DNA of 64,000 nucleotides from Actinocatenispora sp036503555 (GCA_036503555.1 DASXWQ010000074.1:24646-88645); one strand, 5' to 3'; positions 28,346-37,970 are shown, counted from the stretch's first letter. Notes: generated from the letters alone by a model not told the origin. Translations and numbers: made by a program.

Positions 28346-29446
28346 TCACTTCAGCTTGTCGAGCGTGCCCTTCGCCGCCTGCTCCATCTGGCCGCGGACC
28401 TTGTCCAGGTCACTGTCCGACCAGGAGCCGCTGGAGTGCGTCACCATCGGCGAGAACTTCAACACCAGGTTGCCGTCCAGTACGAACAGGTTGAGCCGGA
28501 CGATGTTGTCGCTGCCGTCCGACGACTTGTCCACGTATTCGAACGCCTTCTGGCCGAGCTGCACGTCCTTCGTCGTGCCGGACTTGGCCATGCTCGACGC
28601 TTCCTGGTCGTGGTAGTAGTCGTAGAGCGAGGACGCGCCGCTGCTGTCCTGGTAGAACGCGCCGACCACGGAGACCATCGCGGTGTCCCCGCTGTAGTCG
28701 CCGAACGACTGCGTCACGATCCGCAGCGTGCTGTCGCCGGAGTCCGAGTCGTCCTCGATCGGGTCGCCGTTCGCCTTGCCGTACCCGGACTCGAACTGGG
28801 ACCAGTCGATCTTGTCGGCGATCTTGGCGGGCGCCGTGTACTGCCCGCCCGTCGTCGTGGAGTCCGAGCCGCCGGACGACTCGCTCGGCGACGGATCCGC
28901 CGACGCGGACACCGACGGCGACGACGAGCCGGCCGCCTGCGTCGGCTTCGGGTCCGGCTTGTTGCCGGAGAGCGCGACGACCGAGATCACCACGATCACC
29001 ACGAGCAGCAGTACGCCCCCGCCGACGATCCCGCCGATCATCAACCCCCGGTTGCCCCCGGACGGCGCGGGCGGCTGGTACGCCGGCTGCGGGTATCCCG
29101 GCTGCCCGTACGGCGGGGCGCTGGGCTGGCCGTACTGCTGCTGCGCGTACGGATCCGGGGCGGGCTGCTGCGCGTACGGGTCGGGGGCGGGCTGGCCGTA
29201 CGGGTCGGAGTAGCCGCCGGACATCGGCACGCTGGAGTACTGCTGGTTCTGGTCGCCGTAGTACGCCTGGTTCGGATCGGGCTGCTGCCACGACGGGTCG
29301 GGCTGGCCGTACGCCGGGTCGTAGCCGGGTTGTGGCCCGTAGCCGGGCTGCTGAGGCTGCTGGGGCTGCTGGCCGTATCCCGGCTGCTGACCGTAACCGG
29401 GCGCGTTGCCGTACCCCGAGTAGGGGTCGTAGGGAGGCTGAGTCAC
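28346..29446 (-). CDS. Pro/Gln/Tyr-rich single-pass membrane protein
   Basis: A 366-residue membrane protein. The N-terminal ~135 residues are a PGYGQQP/DPYAQQ low-complexity cytosolic segment, then GLMIGGIVGGGVLLLVVIVVISVVAL (transmembrane), a Ser/Pro linker and a ~170-residue extracellular domain without cysteines (WSQFESGYGKANGD, VVGAFYQDSSGASSLYDYYHDQEA, FVLDGNLVLKFSPMV). The architecture parallels the 4-Cys proteins at 14975, 15868 and 43639 but the ectodomain differs. Function unknown. GTG 29446 is the chosen start. Confidence 0.8.
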   Translation of the reverse strand: MTQPPYDPYSGYGNAPGYGQQPGYGQQPQQPQQPGYGPQPGYDPAYGQPDPSWQQPDPNQAYYGDQNQQYSSVPMSGGYSDPYGQPAPDPYAQQPAPDPYAQQQYGQPSAPPYGQPGYPQPAYQPPAPSGGNRGLMIGGIVGGGVLLLVVIVVISVVALSGNKPDPKPTQAAGSSSPSVSASADPSPSESSGGSDSTTTGGQYTAPAKIADKIDWSQFESGYGKANGDPIEDDSDSGDSTLRIVTQSFGDYSGDTAMVSVVGAFYQDSSGASSLYDYYHDQEASSMAKSGTTKDVQLGQKAFEYVDKSSDGSDNIVRLNLFVLDGNLVLKFSPMVTHSSGSWSDSDLDKVRGQMEQAAKGTLDKLK

Positions 29447-29517
29447 GGCGTACCTGAGCTTTCCGGGCGGTGCCCCGACTGTCGGCGGCATGGGGGATGG
29501 CGCGAGCTAGACAGTAG

Positions 29518-29539
29518 TCGCCCGAAGCGAACCGGGCGA
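29518..29539 (-). terminator. Hairpin at the end of the DinB-like gene
   Basis: TCGCCCG and CGGGCGA pair around an 8-nt loop immediately past the stop codon at 29540, upstream of the promoter region of the 28346-29446 gene (a TACTGT box lies next to it). Confidence 0.55.
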
Positions 29540-30382
29540 TCAGCCGAAGAGCGGGAAGCGCGTCCCGGCAAGCACGCGGGCCTCGGCCGGCGTCAGTGCC
29601 TCCCGCCCCGTGCCCTTCAACGCGTACCGCAGGTCCGTCCAGCCGGGCCGCGGAATCCCGGCGCCGAGCAGCCCGTCGAGCGTGCGCCGCACCAGGGCGA
29701 GCGGTACCGGATCGGGGGTCGGCACGTCGGCCAGGTCGACGGTCAGGTCCAGCCGGTGTACGCACGCCTCGACGGCCAGCGTGGCCAGCAGGTCCGGCAG
29801 GGCGAGCACGTGCCGCTGGGTGACGAGTCGACTGTCCGCGGCCGTCGTCCGCGCCGCCCGTACCACCGCGGCTGACGTCTCGTCCCAGAGCTGCACCAGG
29901 GTCCGCGGCCGGAACGCCGACGCCGCGACCCGCACCGCGCGGGCGTGCTCGTTCGCCCCGGGCGCCCCGCTCGGAAAGCTCCGCCAGTACGTGATGAAGT
30001 CGGTGTCCGCGACGCCCTCGTCGGGCGTGGCCAGCGCGATCAGCGCCCGCTGCCCGTCGAGCAGCACGTGGTAGAGCACGTCAACGACGGACCATCCGGT
30101 GCACCGGGTCGGCCGCATCAGGTCCGCGTCGGGCCGCCCCGTCACGGTCTCCGTCAGCTGCCCGTACGCCGCGGCCAGCGCGGCGAGCCCCTGCTCGCGG
30201 GTGACCGCGGCGGGCTCGGCCGCGGGTACGGTGCGTTCGTCCGTCGCGGCCACCGGGGGGACGGTGCCGGGGAGCGCGGCGTTCGGGGGCGGGAGTGTCG
30301 TGTCGACCGGTGGGACGGCGGGGTCGGGCGCGGGACCGTCCGCTGTCCCGGGGCGTACTCTTATGCCTCTTCTACCGTGCAT
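29540..30382 (-). CDS. Maleylpyruvate isomerase N-terminal (DinB-like) family protein
   Basis: A 280-residue protein with a mycothiol-dependent maleylpyruvate isomerase/DinB four-helix bundle: RPTRCTGWSVVDVLYHVLLDGQ and LLATLAVEACVHRLDLTVDL, supplying the metal-binding histidines. The ~60 N-terminal residues are Pro/Ala/Thr-rich and may not be translated; internal starts such as GTG in VTREQGLAAL are possible. Related proteins act in mycothiol-linked detoxification, but the substrate is unknown. Confidence 0.8.
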   Translation of the reverse strand: MHGRRGIRVRPGTADGPAPDPAVPPVDTTLPPPNAALPGTVPPVAATDERTVPAAEPAAVTREQGLAALAAAYGQLTETVTGRPDADLMRPTRCTGWSVVDVLYHVLLDGQRALIALATPDEGVADTDFITYWRSFPSGAPGANEHARAVRVAASAFRPRTLVQLWDETSAAVVRAARTTAADSRLVTQRHVLALPDLLATLAVEACVHRLDLTVDLADVPTPDPVPLALVRRTLDGLLGAGIPRPGWTDLRYALKGTGREALTPAEARVLAGTRFPLFG

Positions 30383-30552
30383 TAGCTACCTATGCCCCGT
30401 TGAGATCGGTAAACGCCGGTACGTGGAGAATAGTCCACACCCATCGTTCGACTCTCCCATACCGTTCCGTTGCACGATGTCGCCGGCAGGACAATGCGCG
30501 TTACCGGGCGGGCAGCGTACCGCCGGCCGCGCTCGGGCGTCTGGAGGACCCG

Positions 30553-30687
30553 ATGTCACCCATGCCTGAAATGTACCTGAACGGGCTTGTTGTTCGACAG
30601 CAACGGCTTTCCCGGGACGAAACCCCGCCCAGGATGGGGCGTGTGCGTTGTCGTCCCGATCATCGATCGGGCACCCTTGAGCCGTGA
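30553..30687 (+). CDS. Candidate 44-aa protein coupled to the GTPase operon
   Basis: ATG 30553 has GGAGG 5 nt upstream and the ORF ends with a GTGA overlap on the start of the GTPase gene at 30684. The predicted peptide begins MSPMPEMYLNGLVVRQQR and is basic with several Pro. Codon use is less GC-biased than the neighbours, so it may be a translation-coupling leader rather than a functional protein. Short inverted repeats (CCCGATC/GATCGGG at 30655-30671) overlap its end. Confidence 0.45.
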   Translation: MSPMPEMYLNGLVVRQQRLSRDETPPRMGRVRCRPDHRSGTLEP

Positions 30688-33600
30688 CGACGCAGGGGGG
30701 TACCGGCGTCGCACCAGCCGGAGATCACCAATCCGCTCCGGACGGCCGAGCCGACCGCGGACTCCGCGGCGGGCATGACGTCGGCCGGCCGGCCGATCCG
30801 GACGACGCCCGGTCGAGGTCCCCAGAGGATCCGACCGGGCGCCCGACCGATCCTCCGGAGCTGGCGCGTGCGGTACCGGACGAGCAGGTGACGCCGACGG
30901 GGCACGATGCCCCGCCGGCGCCCGCTGCCACCCCCAACGAGGTGGCCGGGGTGGCCGACCTCGACGCGCTGGGTACGGCGGTGCTGGCCGAGGCGTTGCG
31001 CGGGGTGCGGGAGGCGGTCGCCGGGGCGCGGTTCGCGCTGACCACGGACGGGGCCGAGGAGGCGCGGCGGAGCGTACGGGAGATCGCCGGGCAGCTCGAC
31101 GACTACCTGAGCCCGCGGCTCGCCACCCTGTCCGGACCGCTGCTCGTGGTGGTCTGCGGGCCGACCGGGGCGGGCAAGTCCACGCTGGTCAACAGCCTGG
31201 TACGGGCGCCGGTCAGCGAGGCCGGCGCGCTGCGACCCACGACCCGGGCGCCGGTCCTCGCCGCGAGCCCGGCGGACGCGGCCTGGTTCGGCCGGCCGCA
31301 CCTGCTGCCGACGTTCGCGCGGACCGGAGCGACCCCGCCGGACGGGCGCAACCTGCAGGTCGTGACCGCGACGGCGCTGCCGTCCGGGCTGGCGTTGCTG
31401 GACGCGCCGGACGTCGACTCGGTCGTCGCCGGCAACCGGGACATCGCCGCCGAGCTGATGGCCGCCGCCGACCTGTGGCTGTTCGTCACCACCGCCTCCC
31501 GGTACGCGGACGACACGGCCTGGCAGATCCTCGACGAGGCGCGGGACCGCGACGTCGGTGTCGCGGTCGTGCTGGACCGGGTGCCGCCGGACGCCGGCCG
31601 GGCCGTACGACGGGACCTGGCGGCGCTGCTGGAGGACGCCGACCTGCCCGACGCGCCGATGTTCGAGCTGGCCGAGTCGCCCGTCGACCACGAGGGTCTG
31701 CTGCCCGACGACGCGGTCGCCCCGGTACGCGACTGGCTGGTCCGGCTCGCCGGCGACGCGCACGAGTCCGCGCTCGTCGCCCGGCAGACCCTCGACGGGG
31801 CCGTCGGTACGCTCCCGGACCGGCTCGCCGCCCTCGCCGACGAGTCCGACGCGCAGCTGGCCGCCGCCGAGGAGCTGCGTACCAGCGCACACGCGGCGCA
31901 CCGGGCCGCGATGTCCACAGTGGACGAAGCGGTACGCGACGGCGGGCTGCTCGCCGGCGAGCTCGCCGCCCGGTGGGACGAGCTGATCGCCAGCGGTGAG
32001 CTGCTCCGCGCCGTCCGCTCCCGGTCCGGCCGGCTCTGGGACCAGCTCAGCGTGTCCCTCGCCGGGCGCGCTGAGCCGGGCAGCCATTTCGTACCGGCGG
32101 CCGAGCAGGCGCTGCGGACGCTGTTCACCGACACGCTCACCGAGGCGGCCCGGCGTACCGCCGAGGACTGGGGTGCTTCGCCGGCCGGTGCCGCGCTGTT
32201 GCCCGACGTGGCCGACGCGTCCGACGAGGACCCGGTGACCGCGTGGTTCGACGACCTCGTCGAGTGGGTGCGCACCGACTCCGGCCAGCGCTCCGTCGCC
32301 CGCCAGACCACCTACACGCTGCACGCCGTACGGCTGATGGTGCTGGTCGCCGCGCTCGTCGCACCCGCACGCACCACCGCGACCGGGACCGAGCGCGCCA
32401 TGCTCGACACCGTCCTCGCCGACCCGGTCGTACGCCGGCTCGCGCCCAAGGCCCGCGACGGGCTGACCGCGCGGTTCCACACCGTCGCCGAGTCCCGACG
32501 CAAGGGGTACGACGCGGTCCTCAACCGGGTCACCGTCGACGAACGTACGGGTGAGCGGCTGCGCACCGCGGCCATCGCGCTCGGGCCGGCACGGACGGCC
32601 GCCGCGCTCGCCCCCGGGTACCGCCCGCTGCCGGCGCCGGTGCCGCCCACCCCGCCGGCCGCGCCCGCCGTCACCGGAGGCGACCTGCCCGGGCCGGACG
32701 ACCCGCTGTTCCATCCCGCCGCCCCGGCACCCGGGCGTACCGGCGGGGAGGTGCTGCGAACCGAGGCCGCCTTCCTCCCGCCCGCACCGACGCCGTCCGA
32801 CGCGCTGGACGCCGTACCCGGCCCGGCGGACACCGCAGCGCCGACCGCTCCCGACCCGGCAGCCGGCGATGCGCCGACCGCTCCCGACCCGGCAGCCGGC
32901 GATGCGCCGACCGCTTCCCATCCGGCGGGCGCCGAGGCGCCGGCCGTCGCCGATCCGGCGGACACCGACCCGTCGGCGGCTCCCGAGCCGGCGGACGCCG
33001 AAGCGACGCCCGCCCGCGATCTGGCGGACACCGAAGCGCCCGCCGCGCCCGTTCCGGCGGACGCAGTAGCGCCGACGACGGCGTCCCACGCGCCCGAGGC
33101 GGCGCGCGCCGAGACACCGGCAGCGGCAGCGGATACGCATGCACCGACGGAGGCGTCAGGCCCGGTCGATACCGAGTCGACCGAGCCGGTCGCGGTTGGC
33201 ATGGCTGACACCGGGGTGTTGGCCGAGGCAGGCGATGCGACCGGCGCGGACGAGGACGCCCCGACGACGTGGCCACCGAAACCGTCCACAGTGGACGATG
33301 AGCCGGCCGGCCCATCGCGCGACGAGGCTCGGTCGCCGGACGCCCCGCCCCGCAACTCGACGCCCGGCCCCCACCCGCCGACGGACGCCGAAGCCGACAC
33401 GGCAGGCGACTCGCGCCCCGCGGACGGCGACGCCGGAAGCGGTGCCGCTCAGACGGCGGCCGACGTGGACGACGCAGACCCCACAGGTACCGACGGCGTG
33501 GGCGAGGCCAGCGCCCTTCCGGCGGCCCCGGACGAGGGCTCGCCGGACGGCGGAGACGCTGGCGGGGCCGTTGCCGCGCCGAATCACCAGGCTTCGGCGG

Positions 33601-34088
33601 ACGATCCGCAGGACGGCGGGACCAGCTCCGATGCGGGCGTACCGGACGGCCAGGACTCGACAGCGGATGGCGCGACGGGCGCCGGCGCGACCGTGGCGGA
33701 CGACCAGGACGCGACGGGCGCCCAGCAGGATGCCGGGGCCGTCGCGGACGGCGAGAGGGCCGCGGACGACGGCCGTACGCCGGGGGCCGACGAGCCGGCC
33801 GAGGCGGACGACCCGGTGTCGGAAGCCGACGGGTCCGCCCAGGCGGGCGACGCACGCTCGGAGACCGACGAGCCGGCCCAGACGGCCGACACACGGTCCG
33901 ACGCCGACGGGGCGGACGCGACGGACGACGCGGGGTCGGGGGCCAGCGGGTCGGCCGAGGCGGAGGACGCACGGTCGGAAGCCGACGGGGCGGACGCGAC
34001 GGACGACGCGGGGTCGCCGGGAGATGAGGCTTCGGAGCGGCGGGACGGATCCGCCGGTACGGGGCAGACGACAGCGGAGGACGCATGA
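30684..34088 (+). CDS. Dynamin-like GTPase with long acidic disordered tail
   Basis: A 1134-residue protein. A Pro/Asp-rich N-terminus (~1-85) precedes a GTPase domain with P-loop VVCGPTGAGKSTLVNSL (near 159), RPTTRAPVLA (G2-like) and LLDAPDVDSVVAGNRDIA (G3-like). G4 is degenerate (VVLDRVPPD). A helical bundle follows to ~650. Residues ~655-1134 are a very long Ala/Pro/Asp/Glu-rich disordered tail with internal repeats. The pattern fits bacterial dynamin-like/large GTPases that remodel membranes. GTG 30684 overlaps the 44-aa ORF, and the end overlaps the next gene by 4 nt. Confidence 0.85.
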   Translation: MTTQGGTGVAPAGDHQSAPDGRADRGLRGGHDVGRPADPDDARSRSPEDPTGRPTDPPELARAVPDEQVTPTGHDAPPAPAATPNEVAGVADLDALGTAVLAEALRGVREAVAGARFALTTDGAEEARRSVREIAGQLDDYLSPRLATLSGPLLVVVCGPTGAGKSTLVNSLVRAPVSEAGALRPTTRAPVLAASPADAAWFGRPHLLPTFARTGATPPDGRNLQVVTATALPSGLALLDAPDVDSVVAGNRDIAAELMAAADLWLFVTTASRYADDTAWQILDEARDRDVGVAVVLDRVPPDAGRAVRRDLAALLEDADLPDAPMFELAESPVDHEGLLPDDAVAPVRDWLVRLAGDAHESALVARQTLDGAVGTLPDRLAALADESDAQLAAAEELRTSAHAAHRAAMSTVDEAVRDGGLLAGELAARWDELIASGELLRAVRSRSGRLWDQLSVSLAGRAEPGSHFVPAAEQALRTLFTDTLTEAARRTAEDWGASPAGAALLPDVADASDEDPVTAWFDDLVEWVRTDSGQRSVARQTTYTLHAVRLMVLVAALVAPARTTATGTERAMLDTVLADPVVRRLAPKARDGLTARFHTVAESRRKGYDAVLNRVTVDERTGERLRTAAIALGPARTAAALAPGYRPLPAPVPPTPPAAPAVTGGDLPGPDDPLFHPAAPAPGRTGGEVLRTEAAFLPPAPTPSDALDAVPGPADTAAPTAPDPAAGDAPTAPDPAAGDAPTASHPAGAEAPAVADPADTDPSAAPEPADAEATPARDLADTEAPAAPVPADAVAPTTASHAPEAARAETPAAAADTHAPTEASGPVDTESTEPVAVGMADTGVLAEAGDATGADEDAPTTWPPKPSTVDDEPAGPSRDEARSPDAPPRNSTPGPHPPTDAEADTAGDSRPADGDAGSGAAQTAADVDDADPTGTDGVGEASALPAAPDEGSPDGGDAGGAVAAPNHQASADDPQDGGTSSDAGVPDGQDSTADGATGAGATVADDQDATGAQQDAGAVADGERAADDGRTPGADEPAEADDPVSEADGSAQAGDARSETDEPAQTADTRSDADGADATDDAGSGASGSAEAEDARSEADGADATDDAGSPGDEASERRDGSAGTGQTTAEDA
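32838..32903 (+). repeat. Two perfect tandem 33-nt repeats in the GTPase tail
   Basis: The 33-nt unit starting GCGCCGACCGCTCCCGACC occurs twice head to tail (32838-32870, 32871-32903), with a diverged third copy beginning at 32904. It encodes an 11-residue PTAPDPAAGDA-type repeat in the disordered tail. Confidence 0.85.
33903..34016 (+). repeat. Direct 36-nt repeats near the end of the GTPase tail
   Basis: The same 36 nt (beginning GCCGACGGGGCGGACGCGAC) occur at 33903-33938 and 33981-34016, 78 nt apart, encoding an ADGADATDDAGS repeat. The spacing keeps frame. Confidence 0.85.
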
Positions 34089-36631
34089 TCCGGCCCGACT
34101 CGGCCGCACGTCGCGACGCCGAGGACAGCGGCGCGGACGTACAGGCGTGGATCCAGCAGCTCGCCTCGGACGATCCGATCGGCCCGCCGGACGACGAGTC
34201 CGCGCCGGCCGGGGCGGACGCGAACGAGTCGGGGACGTCGAGCCAGCCGGGCATGGCCGACGAGGTATCGGCCGATCCGGCGCCGCGCCGGCGCGGGTGG
34301 CGCGGCCTGCGTACGGGGCGGCGTCGCGCCGACGAGCCCGTACCCGCGGACGAGCCGAACGCACCGGATGCCACCGTGGCCGACGACACGGACGAGCCCG
34401 CCGCGACCGACCCGAGCACCGACGACACGGCGGGCACGGACGCACGCGTACCGGCGACGCACCACGCGCCACCCGGCGAACCCGCCGCGGCCCGCCACGC
34501 GCCGCCCGGCGAACCCGTCGCGGCCCGCCGCGCGGCGCCCGGCGCCCCGCAGGACCCGGTGACCGAAGGCCGCCCAGGAACGCAACGCACAGCCCCCGAC
34601 GAGCCCACCGAGAGCCGGCGCGACGAGCCCACCGAGGCGGGGCACGGCAAACCCACCGGTGCGCGGCGAGCGGGATTCGGCGTACCCGAGGGCAAGCGAC
34701 GCGCGACCTCCGGCCGGCGGCACCTGGCGCCCGGCGAAGCCGTCAAGCCGTCCGACGAACCGGCACAGCGCGCGACGTCGGACGAGCCCGCCACCGAGGA
34801 GACGCAGCACGCGACGACGGGCGAACCCGAGGCGCAGGCGGGGGACGGGCGGGCCGATCCGCTCGCCGTACCGCGCCGTCACGGGCGCCCCGCGGACTCG
34901 CCGTCGTCCGCCAAGGCGCCGGCCGACCTGGCCGTCGAGGCGACCCGGGGGCGGCATCTCGACGCTCCGCCGGAACGCGACGCGCCCACCGACAGCGACG
35001 CACGGGGCAACGGCGACGCGCGGGGCGGTGGCGACGCGCGGGGCGCGGCGGTGCGGTTGGCGGCGCTGGCGGAGTTCGTCGCGGCGACGGAGGACAGCGT
35101 GCCGGCCGACCGGCTGGCGCCGGCGCGCGAGCTGATCGGCCGGGCCGGCGAACGGTTGGAGCTGTCCGACCGGCACACCGTCGTCGTGCTCGCCGGTACC
35201 ACCGGCAGCGGCAAGTCGAGCCTGTTCAACGCGCTGTCCGGCCTGGACCTGTCCCGCGTCGGGGTACGCCGGCCGACCACCGCTGAGCTGCACGGCTGCG
35301 TCTGGGATCCGGACGGCGCGCCGGAGCTGCTGGACTGGTTGGGTGTGCCGGAGCGGCGCCGGACGGTACGGGAGAGCGTGCTGGACGGCGACGCGCAGAA
35401 GGCGCTGCGCGGCCTGATCCTGCTGGACCTGCCGGACTTCGACTCGGTGGAGGAGGCGCACCGGGCGGAGGTGGACCGGCTGGTCGGCGTGGTGGATCTG
35501 GTGATCTGGGTGGTCGATCCGCAGAAGTACGCCGACCGCACCCTGCACGAGAAGTACCTGAGTCCGCTGGTGGCGCGCGCGGCGTCGACGGCGGTGGTGT
35601 TGAACCAGGCCGACCGGCTGAGCGCGGTGGACGCCGACCGGTGCGCCGAGGATCTGGGCCGGCTGCTGGTGGAGGACGGCCTGGGGTCGGTGCCGCTGCA
35701 CCTGACGTCGGCGCGCACCGGCGCGGGCGTGGCGGAGCTGCGTACGGTGCTGGCCGGTGCGGTGCGCGACCGGCGTGCCGCGGCCCGGCGTGTCGCGGCC
35801 GACCTGGACGTGGTCGCCGCCGACCTGACCGATCTGGCCCCGCCGGACGCCGACGACGCGCTGGCCGTCGAGGAGCGCGCCGGGGCGGGCCTGCCGGATC
35901 GCGTCGCCGAGCTGGCGGGCGTACCCGGGTTGTTGGACGTGGCGGAGCAGGACTACCGGCGGCGGGCCCGGCGCGCGACGGGGTGGCTGTTCGTACGGTG
36001 GGCGTTCGGTGGGCGCAACGTCCGCCGCCAGCTCGAACAGGAGCGGTACGACCTGGACTGGCTGGACGATCCGGCCAGCCGGACCGCCGAGAAGCCCGCC
36101 GCGGCACCTGCCGGCGGGCAGCGCCGTTTCGGTCTCGCCGGCGTACTCCGGGGCTACCTCGACGCGGTCGCTGGGCACCTGCCCGCGGCCTGGCTGGGCG
36201 CCGCCCGTACGGCCGTCGCGACGCAGGCGCCCGGCCTGGTCGACCGGTTGTCCCGGCTCACCGCCATCGCCACCCGCCCGGTACGCCCCGGCTGGTGGCT
36301 CGCCGTGACCGTGGTCCAGTGGGTGTTCGGTGGCTGCGCGGTCGTCGGTGCGGTCGGCCTGGTCGCCGCCGCCTTCGGGTACGCGCCGCTGCCGGTCGCG
36401 CTGCCGCTGCTGCTTCTGCTGGGTGGCCTGGCGCTCGGGGTGCTGCTCGCGGTGGCCGCGGTGCCGCTGGTCCGGGCGGGTGCCCGGGAGCACCGCCGGG
36501 CGACCGAGATGCAGCTGCGGTCGGCCGTGGTCGCCGCCGCGACCTCGTGCGTACGGGAGCCGGTGCGGGCCGAGCTGACCGCGTACGAGCGGGCCCGGGC
36601 CACGCTCCGCACCGTCCGAAGTGGACGCTGA
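34085..36631 (+). CDS. Membrane-anchored dynamin-like GTPase
   Basis: An 848-residue protein. Residues 1-~320 are a disordered, charged segment with basic patches (RRRGWRGLRTGRRR) and PPGEP repeats. The GTPase domain has P-loop VVLAGTTGSGKSSLFNAL (near 371), RRPTTAELHGCVW (G2), LLDLPDFDSVEEAHR (G3) and VVLNQADRLS (G4, NxxD). Two C-terminal transmembrane helices (WWLAVTVVQWVFGGCAVVG and LPLLLLLGGLALGVLLAVAAVP, ~737-800) form a hairpin, then a basic tail. It resembles YfjP/dynamin-like membrane GTPases. ATG 34085 overlaps the preceding stop (ATGA); the two GTPases are likely partners. Confidence 0.88.
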   Translation: MIRPDSAARRDAEDSGADVQAWIQQLASDDPIGPPDDESAPAGADANESGTSSQPGMADEVSADPAPRRRGWRGLRTGRRRADEPVPADEPNAPDATVADDTDEPAATDPSTDDTAGTDARVPATHHAPPGEPAAARHAPPGEPVAARRAAPGAPQDPVTEGRPGTQRTAPDEPTESRRDEPTEAGHGKPTGARRAGFGVPEGKRRATSGRRHLAPGEAVKPSDEPAQRATSDEPATEETQHATTGEPEAQAGDGRADPLAVPRRHGRPADSPSSAKAPADLAVEATRGRHLDAPPERDAPTDSDARGNGDARGGGDARGAAVRLAALAEFVAATEDSVPADRLAPARELIGRAGERLELSDRHTVVVLAGTTGSGKSSLFNALSGLDLSRVGVRRPTTAELHGCVWDPDGAPELLDWLGVPERRRTVRESVLDGDAQKALRGLILLDLPDFDSVEEAHRAEVDRLVGVVDLVIWVVDPQKYADRTLHEKYLSPLVARAASTAVVLNQADRLSAVDADRCAEDLGRLLVEDGLGSVPLHLTSARTGAGVAELRTVLAGAVRDRRAAARRVAADLDVVAADLTDLAPPDADDALAVEERAGAGLPDRVAELAGVPGLLDVAEQDYRRRARRATGWLFVRWAFGGRNVRRQLEQERYDLDWLDDPASRTAEKPAAAPAGGQRRFGLAGVLRGYLDAVAGHLPAAWLGAARTAVATQAPGLVDRLSRLTAIATRPVRPGWWLAVTVVQWVFGGCAVVGAVGLVAAAFGYAPLPVALPLLLLLGGLALGVLLAVAAVPLVRAGAREHRRATEMQLRSAVVAAATSCVREPVRAELTAYERARATLRTVRSGR

Positions 36632-36682
36632 CCCGCGGTACCGGTTGACCGCCGATCCGCGACCGCCGCGTACGCTTTGGTG

Positions 36683-37954
36683 ATGTCAGCCTCACGTGGA
36701 CGACCCGGCGGCGGCAACACCCGGCCGGGGCAGCCCGGCGCCCGACGTGGCCGGGGTGCGGCGGCCCCGCGCCGCGAGTCCCGTGCGGACTTCTTCGCGC
36801 CGATTCTGGCGGCATGTGAGCCGATCGCCGACCTCGACACCGCGCTGGACGCGGAGTTGGCGGTCTCCGCCCTCCTCGGCGGGGCGTACGCGGCGGCGGA
36901 CGAGGACCGCGCCGGCGCGGTCGCCCGGTTCTGCGACGACCTGATCGACGAGCTGTCGGACCGCGACGACGCGCTGTCCGGCGCGCTGTTGGCGGGCCTG
37001 GCCGGTGTCGCCCCGCCCGACGCCCGCGAACGTGCCGCCGAGCTGCTCGCCGACCGTTCCGGCCCGGCGTGGGCACCCGCGGTCGGCGCCGTCACCTGCA
37101 CGGGCGCCTGGGCGATGAGCGACGTGTACGGCGACCAGACCGAGTACATCCTCGCCTTCGACTACGCCGACGCGAAGCTCGGCGGTCCGGCGCACGCGGT
37201 CTGCGTACTGGTGGACTTCAACCTCGGCATCGTGAAGGACTGCTGGGCCTCGCTGCACCCGGACGGCATCCTCGCGGACTGCCGGAAGAGCGCCGCCGAG
37301 GACGAGGACCTGCTGCTCGCGGAGGTCGACCCGGGCACGGTCGGCGTACGGGTGGCGGGCCTGTTCGCCGCCACGGACCGGTTGGAGACGCTGCCCGAGG
37401 CGCAGGGCCTGGCCGAGGAGCGCAGCGTGGTGCTGGCCCGGCTGTCGGCGCTGCCGGTGTCGGCGCCCGCGCCGGCGGCGACACCCGCCGACCTGGCCGA
37501 GATCGTCGAGGACTTCCTGGCCTCGCCGGAGGGCACGCTGGACGGCGCGCCCCGCGAGGTGGTCGACGCCTGCGCCCGGCTCGTCGTGGAGTACTCGCTG
37601 GCCGAGCACCGGGCGGACCCGCTGCGCTGGAGCCCGGTCGCGGTGGAGCTGTTCCTGCTCGACTGGGCGCCGCGCTCGGCGGTGATCGACGAGGAGTGCA
37701 CCCGCTGGCTGCCCACCGTCCTCATCGCCTTCGTCACGTACGCGGGGCACCGCAGCGGCCTGCCGGAGCGTGCCGTGCAGGCGACGCAGGACGCGGTGAG
37801 CGAGCACATCCCGGCGTTCGCGGAGTCGATGGTCGGCGCGGACACCGAGCACGTGACGGCGGCCCAGGTGGCCCGGTCCATGATCGCCGACGGCGTGGAC
37901 CCCACCGACAACGCGGCCGTACGCGCCTGGCTCGACGCCCACATGCGTCCCTGA
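36683..37954 (+). CDS. Conserved unknown protein (423 aa)
   Basis: A 423-residue cytosolic protein with a short Arg/Gly-rich basic N-terminus, then a mostly helical body (FFAPILAACEPIADLDTALDAELAVSALLG, VCVLVDFNLGIVKDCWASLHPDG, VELFLLDWAPRSAVIDEECTRWL). I do not recognise a named family; it looks like a conserved actinobacterial hypothetical. TACGCT (36671-36676) is exactly 6 nt before ATG 36683, a textbook leaderless start, so it is transcribed separately from the GTPase operon. Confidence 0.8.
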   Translation: MSASRGRPGGGNTRPGQPGARRGRGAAAPRRESRADFFAPILAACEPIADLDTALDAELAVSALLGGAYAAADEDRAGAVARFCDDLIDELSDRDDALSGALLAGLAGVAPPDARERAAELLADRSGPAWAPAVGAVTCTGAWAMSDVYGDQTEYILAFDYADAKLGGPAHAVCVLVDFNLGIVKDCWASLHPDGILADCRKSAAEDEDLLLAEVDPGTVGVRVAGLFAATDRLETLPEAQGLAEERSVVLARLSALPVSAPAPAATPADLAEIVEDFLASPEGTLDGAPREVVDACARLVVEYSLAEHRADPLRWSPVAVELFLLDWAPRSAVIDEECTRWLPTVLIAFVTYAGHRSGLPERAVQATQDAVSEHIPAFAESMVGADTEHVTAAQVARSMIADGVDPTDNAAVRAWLDAHMRP

Positions 37955-37970
37955 CCCGGCCCGACGAGGG

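Noticed and set aside
33584..36493. Minus-strand frames opposite the two GTPases
   Set aside because: Composed of Arg/Pro repeats mirroring the GTPase coding repeats; no ribosome-binding site or domain.
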